A DNA stretch of 24,855 bases from Acetobacter sp. 46_36 (GCA_001917135.1 MNTT01000010.1:1-24855); one strand, 5' to 3'; positions 6,494 to 17,705 are shown, counted from the stretch's first letter. Numbers and translations: made by a program. Notes: generated from the letters alone by a model not told the origin.

Positions 6494-7786
6494 ATGGATA
6501 AGATTAAAATTATCGGCGGAAACCAGCTTAACGGCAAAATATATATCAGCGGCGCAAAAAATGCTGCACTTCCTTTGATTTGCGCAGCTCTTTTAACTAA
6601 TGACAAAGTCATTTTAAAGAATGTTCCCGCTCTTTCTGATATTACGTTCTTGAACGGTCTTTTAAAATACCTCGGAATCAAAATTTCCGAAAAAGAAGAA
6701 TTATTTGAATCTCATATTTCCACAACCTATACATATCAGGCGGATGAAATCAAAGAGCTTATTGCCCCGTATGATTTTGTCAGAAAAATGCGCGCCTCTT
6801 ATTATGTTCTAGGACCGTTGCTGGCCAGATTCAGACATGCGGAACTTTCTCTTCCCGGCGGATGTGCAATCGGAGCAAGACCGATAGACATTCATCTTTC
6901 TTCTTTGGAACAGATGGGTGCAAAGATTGAAATTAAAAACGGATATGTCGTTGCCGATGCGCCTGAAGGTTTAAGCGGAGCACATATTATTTTCAGCAAG
7001 GCCTCTGTCGGCGCTACCTGTAATATTTTGATGGCAGCAACACTGGCTAATGGCACCACCAGAATAGAAAATGCCGCAAAGGAGCCGGAAATTTCCAACT
7101 TAATCGACCTTTTAAACCTGATGGGGGCAAAAATTGAAGGCAGAGACACATCTATTCTGACTATTGAAGGCGTTAAAGAGCTGCACGGTGCCGAGCTTCC
7201 TGTTGTTTCAGACAGAATCGAGGCTGGTTCATACGCCATTGCCGCGGCAATTACCCATGGCAGAATCGAATTGGTTAATGCCCGGTCTGAACATTTACAA
7301 CAGCCATTGCGGGTTTTGGAAAAAATGGGTGTCGGCGTTGAAGAAAAAGAGCATTCTATTATCATTGACGGCATAGGCAAAACGATTGTAGGAGAAGATA
7401 TTTACACTGATTATTACCCTGGATTTCCGACCGATTTGCAGGCACAATTTATGGCCTTAATGACTGTTGCAAACGGAGCCTCCCTGGTTACGGAAAGCAT
7501 TTGGGAAAACCGTTTTATGCATGTGCCAGAACTTTGCCGTATGGGGGCAAACATCAATATTCACGGGCATGCATCAGCTATCGTCCGCGGCGTTGAAAAG
7601 CTTTCAGGTGCTCCGGTCATGGCAACGGATCTGCGCGCCTCTTTTGCCCTGATTCTTGCCGGCTTGGCGGCTGAAGGAGAAACTATTGTCAACCGCGTTT
7701 ATCACCTTGACAGAGGGTATGAAAAGCTGGAAGAAAAACTAAAAAGCGTCGGCGCTGAAATTGAGCGTATTAAAGAAACAGATTAA
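6494..7786 (+). CDS. murA: UDP-N-acetylglucosamine 1-carboxyvinyltransferase MurA
   Basis: First committed step of peptidoglycan synthesis in the cytosol: transfers enolpyruvate from PEP to UDP-GlcNAc. The 430-residue protein has the family's length and two inverse alpha/beta barrel domains. Visible sites are GAKNA (Lys22, Asn23), the active-site loop PGGCAIGARP with Cys124, the position that fosfomycin alkylates in sensitive enzymes, and YPGFPTDLQAQ with Asp314 as the likely base. Cys rather than Asp at the loop predicts fosfomycin sensitivity at the target level. Only a weak GGGAA element precedes the ATG. The 49-residue gene lies just upstream, probably in the same operon; downstream is a convergent glycosyltransferase gene only 33 bases away, with no clear terminator between. 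Confidence 0.97.
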   Translation: MDKIKIIGGNQLNGKIYISGAKNAALPLICAALLTNDKVILKNVPALSDITFLNGLLKYLGIKISEKEELFESHISTTYTYQADEIKELIAPYDFVRKMRASYYVLGPLLARFRHAELSLPGGCAIGARPIDIHLSSLEQMGAKIEIKNGYVVADAPEGLSGAHIIFSKASVGATCNILMAATLANGTTRIENAAKEPEISNLIDLLNLMGAKIEGRDTSILTIEGVKELHGAELPVVSDRIEAGSYAIAAAITHGRIELVNARSEHLQQPLRVLEKMGVGVEEKEHSIIIDGIGKTIVGEDIYTDYYPGFPTDLQAQFMALMTVANGASLVTESIWENRFMHVPELCRMGANINIHGHASAIVRGVEKLSGAPVMATDLRASFALILAGLAAEGETIVNRVYHLDRGYEKLEEKLKSVGAEIERIKETD

Positions 7787-7819
7787 GCAAAGGACGACTA
7801 TCTATTGAAAACTTGATTT

Positions 7820-8884
7820 TCAGCGGGAATAGTTAAACAAAATTTTTCGGAGCCGCTCTAAATTCCGGCATGATTTTCTTTCTTCCGTATTATAGGCTGA
7901 GAACGTATTATAGGCCTGATACGCCTCTTCAAGTCCTGCCGCCAAAGATGCTCCGTGGCGAGCCAAATTGCTAATACCTAAAATCGTCCATGAAAGCCAT
8001 GTATCATTTATAAGCATTTGTGTCCGCCGCCCCGCCTTTTGATATTCTTCCGTTTTTTGCAGCAAGGCAAGGGTTTTGCGGTTATCGGTAATTATACTTT
8101 CGGCTTTGGCCAAACTGTCCACCCGATTCCGATAGCTATACAACGGTTCCGGCAATATCGAAATCAAAGGATTGTGTAAAAAAGAAAGATATACGAAGAC
8201 ATCGTCTTCTCCGCATTTTACTCCCAGAGGGAATGATAATTTATTTTTTTTCACAAATTCGTTTTTAAAAAACTGCCCGCGTACGCCCGTTCCCGCATAG
8301 AACAGGTCGCTATGCGCATCTTGAGCTTGAAACGGGGAAAAAAGCGCCAACTTATCCAACTTTCGTGTTGGAAATTTTGCTTCTTCGGGAGCTTCGCTGA
8401 CAGCTGCCTCCCCTCCGGTACGCCGTACCCATTCATGGTCATACACATCATAAAACCCCACTAACAAAATATCCGGAGAATCTTGCCGCAAAATAGAAAC
8501 TGCCCGAGCCAATGCATCTGGTTCGAGCCAATCATCGCTGTCAACAAACGTTATATATTTACCGTTGGCCTTCGCCATTCCCTGATTCCGTGCCGCAGAC
8601 ACACCTTTATTTTCCTGATTTACAACAATAATGTTTTTATATTTTTGGGCATACGCCTCCAATATCTGCCCCGACTTGTCTGTCGAACCGTCATTTACGG
8701 CGATAATTTCAAAACTTCCTTTTTGGGCTACAATGCTGTCTAAGCAACGGGATAAAAATTTTTCGGAATTATACACCGGCACAATCACGCTGACGGATAC
8801 CCGGTTTGAAATCCAATATACCCAAAGCGCAACAATAACGGCTGCGGCTGTTATATATGCTATGCCTGATTTTAATTTGTACAT
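7820..8884 (-). CDS. membrane-anchored family 2 glycosyltransferase
   Basis: A 354-residue GT2 enzyme with an N-terminal membrane anchor (about 8-26) followed directly by the GT-A domain: VIVPVYNSE, NDGSTD (64-69), NKGVSAARNQG and the metal motif DSDD (115-118). The C-terminal 200 residues resemble capsule or exopolysaccharide glycosyltransferases of the EpsJ/WcaA type, but the substrate is unknown. An N-terminal anchor is unusual for soluble GT2 enzymes and predicts a short periplasmic tail with the catalytic domain on the cytosolic side. A GAGAGGG element precedes the ATG. It lies 68 bases after the DUF58 gene on the same strand, so readthrough from moxR is possible. Confidence 0.85.
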   Translation of the reverse strand: MYKLKSGIAYITAAAVIVALWVYWISNRVSVSVIVPVYNSEKFLSRCLDSIVAQKGSFEIIAVNDGSTDKSGQILEAYAQKYKNIIVVNQENKGVSAARNQGMAKANGKYITFVDSDDWLEPDALARAVSILRQDSPDILLVGFYDVYDHEWVRRTGGEAAVSEAPEEAKFPTRKLDKLALFSPFQAQDAHSDLFYAGTGVRGQFFKNEFVKKNKLSFPLGVKCGEDDVFVYLSFLHNPLISILPEPLYSYRNRVDSLAKAESIITDNRKTLALLQKTEEYQKAGRRTQMLINDTWLSWTILGISNLARHGASLAAGLEEAYQAYNTFSAYNTEERKSCRNLERLRKILFNYSR

Positions 8885-8952
8885 CTTCAGCCCTCTCTTA
8901 TTTCCTTAACGTCAGTCTAACCGGAAAAATAATCTATTGCAAGATAACTTTG

Positions 8953-9900
8953 TTATAAAATTTTTAGCTGCTTATACAGAGGGCGGTCAGTTCGAATATT
9001 CAGAAAATAACAATCAAAACGTTTGCAAAAATTTTCCATTTCTTTCCTTTGGGCGGCAAAATATTTTGCATATGTTTCTCGAAAATTTTGAGGCGACGTG
9101 TTAAAAATAAGTTTTTCGCCGTCATACTGAGCCAGATACTCGCCTTTTTCGGGAGCGATTTCCTCAATCAAATCATAAACATTTATGCAATAAACCCTGC
9201 TGTTTCGGCTTAGCGCTGCCAAAACCTTTTTAGCTTCATCATCAATATTGTTAAAATCGCTGATAATAAAAATCATTGCCCGGCTTTTCAGATTATATTG
9301 CAAAAAACTCAACGGCTCAGCCAGCCCTTTATTTTCGGCAATTTTGTTACCATTATCCTTTTTTGCCGATGACAGAGCATCCAAGCCGGCGGTTTCTATC
9401 GCCTTAAATACCGCCATCAGTCCTTTCTGATTATTTTGCGGTTTAAATACCCGAGTTTCCTTTCCGTTGAAAAGCAACGCTCCGAAACGGTCCTTATTGG
9501 CAAGGCTTTGCCATCCCAGCAGAGCTGCAATTTTTGCCGCAGATACAGATTTTAACTCTTTTCTGGTTCCGAAAAGCATATACGGCGACAAATCTAACAC
9601 AGCATATACTTCGCGGTCTTTTTCTTCTGAAAATATCTTGGTATAGGTATCGCCTTTGCGAGCGGTTACGCGCCAGTCAATATCCCTGACATCATCTCCG
9701 TAACCGTATGCCCGTACCTCTTCAAGTTCCATGCCGCGCCCTTTGAATGCCGACCGGATATCCCCTGCCTGATATGATGTTACACTGTTATGGCGTTGGC
9801 GGATATATGGCAAATATCTGCGCTGAGAAATAAGCTCATCTATCCCTGCATACAGACCTTTTAATTGGTTTTCCGTCTTATTCCCGTTCTTAAAAAACAT
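8953..9900 (-). CDS. DUF58 protein, partner of MoxR ATPase
   Basis: A 315-residue DUF58 protein with the family core YGYGDDVRDIDWRVTAR (65-81) and SEEKDREV (91-98), then a vWA-like half. The metal-ion site that usually reads DxSxS is here DLSPY (103-107), so the second Ser is missing and metal binding may be weakened. DUF58 genes nearly always follow moxR, as here (39-base gap), and the pair is thought to act in assembling or activating membrane or metal-containing complexes. The usual downstream membrane vWA (Bat-like) genes are absent. A stop codon immediately precedes the ATG, fixing the start; no clear ribosome binding site is seen, suggesting translational dependence on moxR. Confidence 0.88.
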   Translation of the reverse strand: MFFKNGNKTENQLKGLYAGIDELISQRRYLPYIRQRHNSVTSYQAGDIRSAFKGRGMELEEVRAYGYGDDVRDIDWRVTARKGDTYTKIFSEEKDREVYAVLDLSPYMLFGTRKELKSVSAAKIAALLGWQSLANKDRFGALLFNGKETRVFKPQNNQKGLMAVFKAIETAGLDALSSAKKDNGNKIAENKGLAEPLSFLQYNLKSRAMIFIISDFNNIDDEAKKVLAALSRNSRVYCINVYDLIEEIAPEKGEYLAQYDGEKLIFNTSPQNFRETYAKYFAAQRKEMENFCKRFDCYFLNIRTDRPLYKQLKIL

Positions 9901-9939
9901 CTAGGCACACCATTTAAATACACCGTTTATTTTCATACA

Positions 9940-10929
9940 TTAAGGAAGGGGCACTGTTTTTAACAAAGAGGCAATAATGTCATCGGTCGTCAAGCCGTCA
10001 GCCTGTGCTTCAAAACTCAAAATAATACGATGACGCAAAACATCATATATAACGGCATGAATATCTTCCGGCGTTACAAAATCGCGGCCGTCCAGCCATG
10101 CATTTATCTTAGCACATTTATCAAGGGCTATCGTTGCCCGCGGACTAGCACCAAACAATATTTTATCTCGCAAAGACGCATCGTATTTTTCGGGCTTCCG
10201 TGTCGCCACTATCAGCTGAACAAGATATTCCTCCAAACTTTCACTAACGTGCATTGACAATACTTCGCGGCGGGCTGTCAATATATCTTCCACGGCTATT
10301 TTTCCTACTGTTTTGGAAAACTCCTGCCATGCAGGATCCTGTTCCTTTGTTTCGCGCTGTTCCGTACGGACAAGCTTAAGGATTTTCCGCTCGGTATCAA
10401 CATCCGGCTGATCTATCTTTATATACATCAAAAAACGATCCAACTGCGCTTCGGGAAGATTGTAAGTTCCTTCCTGTTCAATAGGATTTTGAGTTGCCAA
10501 AACCATAAACAAATCAGGAAGACGATACTGTTTGCCGCCGACGCTAACCTGCCGTTCAGCCATTGCCTCAAGCAAAGCCGACTGCACCTTAGCCGGCGCC
10601 CGGTTGATTTCATCCGCAAGAACAAGATTGGCAAAAATCGGGCCTTTTCGAAATTCAAACTCACACCGTTCCGCAATATAAATATCGCTTCCGGTTATAT
10701 CGGACGGGAGCAAATCCGGCGTAAACTGAATTCGGTTATACGTTGCACGAATACATTCGGAAAGCGTTTTTATCGCCTTAGTTTTAGCAAGCCCCGGGGC
10801 ACCTTCCAGCAGCGCATGCCCATCTGCCAACAGCGTAATCACCAGCTTTCTGACCAGTTCTTTCTGGCCGATAATCCGGCTATCCAGATATTTCTGCAAT
10901 GCGATAATTTTTTCTTTAACTTCGCTCAT
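9940..10929 (-). CDS. moxR: MoxR-family AAA+ ATPase
   Basis: A chaperone-like AAA+ ATPase of 329 residues, cytosolic, acting with the DUF58 protein encoded next. Walker A is GAPGLAKT (43-50), Walker B LVLADE (102-107) followed by INRAPAKVQSALLEAM, and sensor 1 is ATQNP (145-149). The C-terminal lid has the usual SPRATIAL segment. Two adjacent ATG codons exist (10932, 10929); the second is chosen because the GGGGG element is then four bases away. The client is unknown. It is divergent from uvrD; a shared region of about 120 bases holds the promoters, which I could not define with confidence. Confidence 0.93.
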   Translation of the reverse strand: MSEVKEKIIALQKYLDSRIIGQKELVRKLVITLLADGHALLEGAPGLAKTKAIKTLSECIRATYNRIQFTPDLLPSDITGSDIYIAERCEFEFRKGPIFANLVLADEINRAPAKVQSALLEAMAERQVSVGGKQYRLPDLFMVLATQNPIEQEGTYNLPEAQLDRFLMYIKIDQPDVDTERKILKLVRTEQRETKEQDPAWQEFSKTVGKIAVEDILTARREVLSMHVSESLEEYLVQLIVATRKPEKYDASLRDKILFGASPRATIALDKCAKINAWLDGRDFVTPEDIHAVIYDVLRHRIILSFEAQADGLTTDDIIASLLKTVPLP

Positions 10930-11049
10930 CATACCCCCAAATGTTTTATTTCTGTTCTAAAATTTAACAAAATGCTTTTCATTCCGGATTTATCCTGTAT
11001 AAGGTAACATATAGGATTTTACGAAACAAAAAACAAGAAATTTTGCAAG

Positions 11050-13494
<2,445 letters not shown>

Positions 13495-13547
13495 TTTTCC
13501 AAGTATAAAATATAACATCCGAACAAATAGATATAAAATTAGCCTTC

Positions 13548-13740
13548 TTAATAAAAAGATGACTGGAAGTTGAAAGCTGTCCAATGATACAGTGCGGTAT
13601 ATTCACCACTATGGCTTATTTTACCGCCTTCCAGTCCACGACTGAAGGCATGCAAAGTTTCGCCTTTACATTGTGCGTCATTAGAGAGGCTTTCAAACCC
13701 CGAAACGTCCTCCGGACATTTCTGTTACAAATTAAAGAAA
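13548..13740 (-). other. compact structured element: candidate non-coding RNA or insertion-sequence end remnant
   Basis: Read on the minus strand, GACTGGAAG (13628-13636) can pair either with upstream AGTC-containing GCCTTCAGTC (13640-13649) across a 3-base loop, with one bulged base, or with downstream CTTCCAGTC (13561-13569), enclosing GCGGTA/TACCGC (13622-13627 with 13594-13599) and a small ACTGT/GCTGT hairpin. The last pairing is followed by ATCTTTTTATT, like a terminator. Base composition is much less AT-rich than the flanks. Both strands are open for about 57 codons, but without a ribosome binding site. The hairpin style recalls the right end or omega RNA of IS200/IS605 elements; that is inference. 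Confidence 0.5.
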
Positions 13741-13767
13741 ATATATTTAACAATTAGTAAACATTGT

Positions 13768-13800
13768 CGCAAAAATAATAATATATTATATATTTTTGCG
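13768..13800. terminator. AT-rich palindrome over the gtrA stop codon
   Basis: CGCAAAAATA (13768-13777) and TATTTTTGCG (13791-13800) form a perfect 10-bp inverted repeat with a 13-base loop containing the gtrA stop codon. No T run follows outside the stem on either strand, so termination is only a guess; a binding site or mobile-element end is also possible. Confidence 0.35.
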
Positions 13801-14253
13801 AAATGAGAAGTATTTATGAATAAAAAATGTCAAAAAGGTAATAATGACAATACAGCAAAGCTGGGCTGCCGCCTTATTTAAATTTGGCAACATCAAAATA
13901 ATACTGTCAGCAGGAAGCCATTCTTTGAAGTGTATAACTCTTACAAAAAAAGCCAACAACCCAGTATTTATAAAATAGAGCAGAATATAAGAAGAAAACG
14001 CCTTTGCATATTCTCTGCCGAAATTTCCTTTGCTTTGAAAAACATAGTAACGCATTGTCATAATAGAAATATTAATGTTGATAACATTCATCAGCAACAG
14101 CGACACTTGTTCCCGCCCCTGCGTTATATACAGGAAGGCGTAATATATCAAAAAAGACGCTCCAGTATTAAAACCGCCAACAAGCAGAAAACGGATTTTC
14201 TGATTTATGCTAAACCAAAAATTCTCCAAACGCCTATATGTTTCCACAATCAT
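13786..14253 (-). CDS. GtrA-like polytopic membrane protein, putative polyprenyl-sugar flippase
   Basis: A 155-residue protein with four predicted helices (about 20-42, 50-72, 84-107, 128-147). The first carries the GtrA signature FLLVGGFNTGASFLIYY and the last ends NKAAAQLCC...HKYFSF, matching the family. GtrA proteins are thought to move undecaprenyl-phosphate-linked sugars across the inner membrane. The start chosen is the ATG at 14253, which overlaps the stop of the preceding deacetylase gene (ATGA); the longer frame begins with TTG at 14274 and is less likely. It is the last gene of the four-gene glycolipid operon, where it would supply the flipping step. Confidence 0.85.
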   Translation of the reverse strand: MIVETYRRLENFWFSINQKIRFLLVGGFNTGASFLIYYAFLYITQGREQVSLLLMNVININISIMTMRYYVFQSKGNFGREYAKAFSSYILLYFINTGLLAFFVRVIHFKEWLPADSIILMLPNLNKAAAQLCCIVIITFLTFFIHKYFSFRKNI

Positions 14254-15077
14254 TTTACAATATCTTTCAAACAATTTTTATCAAGAACTGCTTCCAATTC
14301 CCTCTGCCTGTTTGAGGATAAGATATTTTTATCAGAAATACCATACAAATCTTTTTTATCAACTTCCGGCATTCCCGGATGAACCATTATCTCTATCGCA
14401 TTCCACTTTTTGGGAATACGTATTTTACGCATACATTCCGGTGTTATCCGGCAGGAAAACAAAATACTGAAAAAATAAACCGGCGTCACCTGTTTTAAAT
14501 ACAGTGTCATTATCTTTAGCACCATGTATTTAATGATACCGCCATTTTTTATCCCTGCAAATACTCCTTGCGTTTTCCACGTGTGGAAAATGTCTTCATT
14601 TACAAGACGTATCCGCGGTATTTTGTATTTTTTACAATTTTTGGCCACAATTTTATAGAAAAGCGGTATCATCTGGATATGGCGGTGTCCATCGACATGA
14701 ACCGGAGAGAGCTGATATTTTTTCATTTCCAATATCTGGGCCTCCACCTCCCGCCAAATCTGATACTTCATCTTTCGGGGCTGCAACAGCGTTAACAAAA
14801 GCAATTTAATAAAGCCGTTAACGAACTTCCCGTTTCCGTCAGTCAGCAATGGAACCTTTTCCGCAGATGCTGTAGAATATCCGTTTGTAAAATTTAAGTG
14901 TAACCCTATTTTAAGCTGTGGCACTGCTTTGCTTATCCGAACTGCATCTTCTGTATATTTTTGATTAACCATCAAACTTGCCGAATTAAGGATTCCAAAC
15001 ATTCCACCTTTAAATACAGCGTAATTTACGCCTTTGCTTATACCAAAATCATCTGCGTTTACTATAATCTCAACCAT
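14250..15077 (-). CDS. YdjC/ChbG-family deacetylase, NaxD-like by context
   Basis: A 275-residue carbohydrate deacetylase of the YdjC/ChbG/HpnK superfamily. Metal and catalytic motifs are NADDFGIS (7-14), GLHLN with His60, and HVDGHRHIQMIP with His127, His131 and His133. Hydrophobic patches around 90-100 and 190-215 suggest membrane contact. Family members remove N-acetyl groups from amino sugars; NaxD of Francisella does so on undecaprenyl-phosphate-GalNAc before transfer to lipid A. Flanked here by an ArnC-like and an ArnT-like enzyme and GtrA, a NaxD-like job is the best reading, by context. It starts five bases after the upstream GT2 gene and overlaps gtrA by four bases. Confidence 0.85.
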   Translation of the reverse strand: MVEIIVNADDFGISKGVNYAVFKGGMFGILNSASLMVNQKYTEDAVRISKAVPQLKIGLHLNFTNGYSTASAEKVPLLTDGNGKFVNGFIKLLLLTLLQPRKMKYQIWREVEAQILEMKKYQLSPVHVDGHRHIQMIPLFYKIVAKNCKKYKIPRIRLVNEDIFHTWKTQGVFAGIKNGGIIKYMVLKIMTLYLKQVTPVYFFSILFSCRITPECMRKIRIPKKWNAIEIMVHPGMPEVDKKDLYGISDKNILSSNRQRELEAVLDKNCLKDIVK

Positions 15078-15082
15078 ATATT

Positions 15083-16087
15083 TTACTCAGCTTCCTTTTT
15101 TCTTTTAAATACACCGTCTCCATCTGATTTTCTTAATTTCGAAGGCGGAACAATCAGATAATCTGCCATATATAAAGGGCGTTTCTTTACTTCCATGTGG
15201 ATTTTGCCGATGTATTCGCCGATAATGCCCAAAGCTATGAGAATAACAGATCCGAGAAAAGACAATGTTACCATTATCGTAGCATATCCCGGCGTACGAT
15301 GCTGGATTATATAATATTCAATAATAACATACACAGACATCACCAGTGAAATCAATACCCCGAACAACCCTATGTATGTGGCAAGCCGTAAAGGTCTCAC
15401 CGAAAACTGAATAATACTATCTGTCGCCAAAGAAAAGCTTTTGAAAAAATTGTATTTTGACTTTCCGCTAAACCGTTCCGGCGCTATAAACTCTATAACT
15501 TTTACCTTATCCGTCGGCATAATCCAGTTCAACAGCCCGCGAAAAAGCCGGTCGTGTTCGTTAAAGCCTTTTAGAAAATCCACATACCGCCGGTCAATTA
15601 AACGAAAATCCGGGCTTTTGGCAGGAATCTTTGTATCAGACAGCCAATTTAGGATTTTATAAAAAACAGCAGAGCAAAAATTATAAATTTTTCCGGTCGC
15701 CAAATTATCAATCCGGCGGCTTAAAACAATTTCCGCTCCTGCTGTCCACAGCTCCACCATTTGCGGAATATAAACCGGAGGATGCTGCAAATCGGCATCC
15801 ATAAAAATGACGGCATCACCCAAAGCGTGATCCATTCCGGCTGTCATGGCAATTTCATGTCCAAAGTTGCGTTTAAGATTTACGATGCGGACATCACTGT
15901 CATGATGTTGGAGCGCTTTTATCTTCCCCAGCGTCTTATCTGTTGAACCGTCATTAACAAAAACAAATTCATATTTATAGCGGCAGTCTTTTTCTTTTGT
16001 GTTCTGTAACAGCTGCTTGTAGAGTTCGTTTATGTTCCCTTCTTCGTTATATGCCGAAATCACGATACTGATAATTTTTTTTGTCAT
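15083..16087 (-). CDS. ArnC/GtrB-like undecaprenyl-phosphate glycosyltransferase
   Basis: A 334-residue polyprenyl-phosphate glycosyltransferase of the DPMS-like GT2 group. The GT-A domain shows SAYNEEGNI (11-19), NDGSTD (45-50), KRNFGHEIAMTAG and DADLQHPP (97-104). Two C-terminal helices (about 235-260 and 268-292) anchor it, followed by the typical VKKRPLY tail. Expected reaction: nucleotide sugar plus undecaprenyl phosphate gives Und-P-sugar on the cytosolic face. Its start overlaps the stop of the upstream GT39 gene (ATGA), and the deacetylase follows after five bases, so they are translated together. Sequence does not reveal the sugar; context suggests an N-acetylhexosamine. Confidence 0.9.
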   Translation of the reverse strand: MTKKIISIVISAYNEEGNINELYKQLLQNTKEKDCRYKYEFVFVNDGSTDKTLGKIKALQHHDSDVRIVNLKRNFGHEIAMTAGMDHALGDAVIFMDADLQHPPVYIPQMVELWTAGAEIVLSRRIDNLATGKIYNFCSAVFYKILNWLSDTKIPAKSPDFRLIDRRYVDFLKGFNEHDRLFRGLLNWIMPTDKVKVIEFIAPERFSGKSKYNFFKSFSLATDSIIQFSVRPLRLATYIGLFGVLISLVMSVYVIIEYYIIQHRTPGYATIMVTLSFLGSVILIALGIIGEYIGKIHMEVKKRPLYMADYLIVPPSKLRKSDGDGVFKRKKEAE

Positions 16088-17562
16088 AGCCGTTCTCCCC
16101 GCAGAAAACCGTAATAAATCTTTTTCTTCCTTTTCTTCCCCAAAATATTTTCAAATTGCAATACAATTTCTTCGGGAGGCGCTGCCTTTTGCTGACTGCC
16201 GGACATATAGGCATTATATTCTTCCTTGCTTTCTGCAAAAACCAAAGCGCCGTTTCTCTTAAAACTTTCAAAATCTATCCAAGGATTACGCCGAGGTTCA
16301 CCCCATATCACCGGTGCCGGTTTATCTGGGCTTTCCAGTGCCATCAGCCCGGAAAGCCATACTTCTCCGGCTACATATTTTAGCGGACGGGACATTTGAT
16401 TGTGCCACAATTTGGTGTATTCGGCAGCAAACTTTCTGCCGTCGAGATTATATTTCGGGCTGTTGCTCAGCAGCAAAACCACTCCGTATACAGCCGCATA
16501 AACAGCCATTAATATATAAACGGCTTTTTGCAATTTTATAAACATTTCTGCGGACATATTAAATTTAACAAATTTAAACAGCATTATTCCCAAAAGACAG
16601 AACAGAGGATATCCCCACATGCTTTTTACGGGGCTGCCGCTTATTAAGCCATATGCCAATACCAACAACAGAGGGAAAAGACCAAGCCAAAACAGAAACC
16701 GGCGACTGCCCAAATCTATTTCCTCCGGTTCCAAACTCCGGCTAAAAGCAAAAAACAACGCCAACGTTCCCGCACCATAAAACAGCATTGACACCAGAAA
16801 CTCTGCCGGGCTGATTAAATGGTGCAAAACATTTTCCCAAAGAGGCATTTCCTGACCATACACTCTCCCACTGCGTGAAGAAAAATATTCAATAACCATA
16901 AAATCATGCTGCCACAGCCAATAAAAATGAGGAAAGATTAGCAAAAGAAAAACAGCCAGAGCGACGTACGGACGATATGATTTGAGCATTTTCCACCCTT
17001 CCGGCGTGAAAAACAAAAAACCGGCACATCCCAAAAGCTGCCATGCAGCAGTATATTTATTCAGAAAATTCGCTGCACAGGCGATTGCAGCCAGACACCA
17101 CAGGCACAACGTATTTTCCGTTACGGCCCGGTAAAAGAAATATGCAACAGCAGGCCAAAGAGCCAACGACATAACATTAACATTGTATTCCGGAGAACAA
17201 AATCCATAAAAAACGCAACCTTCCAACAGCATCACCGAAAGAACAGCTTTTCTTTGTTCCAGCAGCAAAGATGCCAGTTTATAAATAAAGCAGAAACCTA
17301 CCGTTATACAAATTTGACTCAGTATATAGACTGCTTTAATATTTTCGGAAAATAACAGATATATGCCATAAGCGGGAAAGCCGGACAGCGGAGGGTGCTT
17401 ATTTGTTCCCCAAACACAAAACTTTCCCCACCAGACAGCCTCCATACTGTCCATTGGCGCTCCTGTTCTGAAAAAAGGGAGGAACCCCCAAATGAGAAAA
17501 TGAATTACACAAAAACAAATTAACGGGTGGTTCAGAAAAACGTCGCGTATTTTAAACTGCAT
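16084..17562 (-). CDS. ArnT/PMT-like GT39 glycosyltransferase
   Basis: A 492-residue polytopic enzyme with about ten to twelve hydrophobic segments through residue 400 and a soluble C-terminal end. The first periplasmic loop has GAPMDSMEAVWW (Asp38, Glu41) and KHPPLSGF (55-62), the hallmark of GT39/ArnT-type enzymes, which move a sugar from undecaprenyl phosphate to an acceptor on the periplasmic side. The acceptor could be lipid A, as for ArnT and FlmK, or protein or another glycan. ATG at 17562 with AGAAG upstream is preferred; an in-frame ATG at 17646 would add 28 residues reaching into the gatC promoter region. First gene of the operon. Confidence 0.87.
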   Translation of the reverse strand: MQFKIRDVFLNHPLICFCVIHFLIWGFLPFFRTGAPMDSMEAVWWGKFCVWGTNKHPPLSGFPAYGIYLLFSENIKAVYILSQICITVGFCFIYKLASLLLEQRKAVLSVMLLEGCVFYGFCSPEYNVNVMSLALWPAVAYFFYRAVTENTLCLWCLAAIACAANFLNKYTAAWQLLGCAGFLFFTPEGWKMLKSYRPYVALAVFLLLIFPHFYWLWQHDFMVIEYFSSRSGRVYGQEMPLWENVLHHLISPAEFLVSMLFYGAGTLALFFAFSRSLEPEEIDLGSRRFLFWLGLFPLLLVLAYGLISGSPVKSMWGYPLFCLLGIMLFKFVKFNMSAEMFIKLQKAVYILMAVYAAVYGVVLLLSNSPKYNLDGRKFAAEYTKLWHNQMSRPLKYVAGEVWLSGLMALESPDKPAPVIWGEPRRNPWIDFESFKRNGALVFAESKEEYNAYMSGSQQKAAPPEEIVLQFENILGKKRKKKIYYGFLRGERL

Positions 17563-17677
17563 GACTTCTACCCATATATTTAAAACATTTCTATTAGATA
17601 CAAGAAAAAATATTTTGGCAAGAAAAATATTACCTGAAACGTGCATCCACTTTTTTCCGTTTTGGGAAAATTTAAAC

Positions 17678-17705
17678 TTGCAAAAAAAGCTGGCAGTGAT
17701 AGAAA
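17678..17705 (+). promoter_or_regulatory. putative promoter of gatCAB
   Basis: TTGCAA (17678-17683), a 16-base spacer and TAGAAA (17700-17705) lie about 30 bases upstream of gatC, giving a leader of about 20 bases that holds the AGGAG site. Confidence 0.45.

Noticed and set aside
10489..11007. 172-codon ORF antisense to moxR
   Set aside because: Overlaps the Walker motifs of MoxR in the coding frame and shows no domain of its own.
13587..13760. 57-codon rightward ORF (and an opposite 58-codon open frame) in the structured element
   Set aside because: No ribosome binding site; the leftward frame has no ATG; both lie over inverted repeats that explain the sequence better. No recognisable domain.
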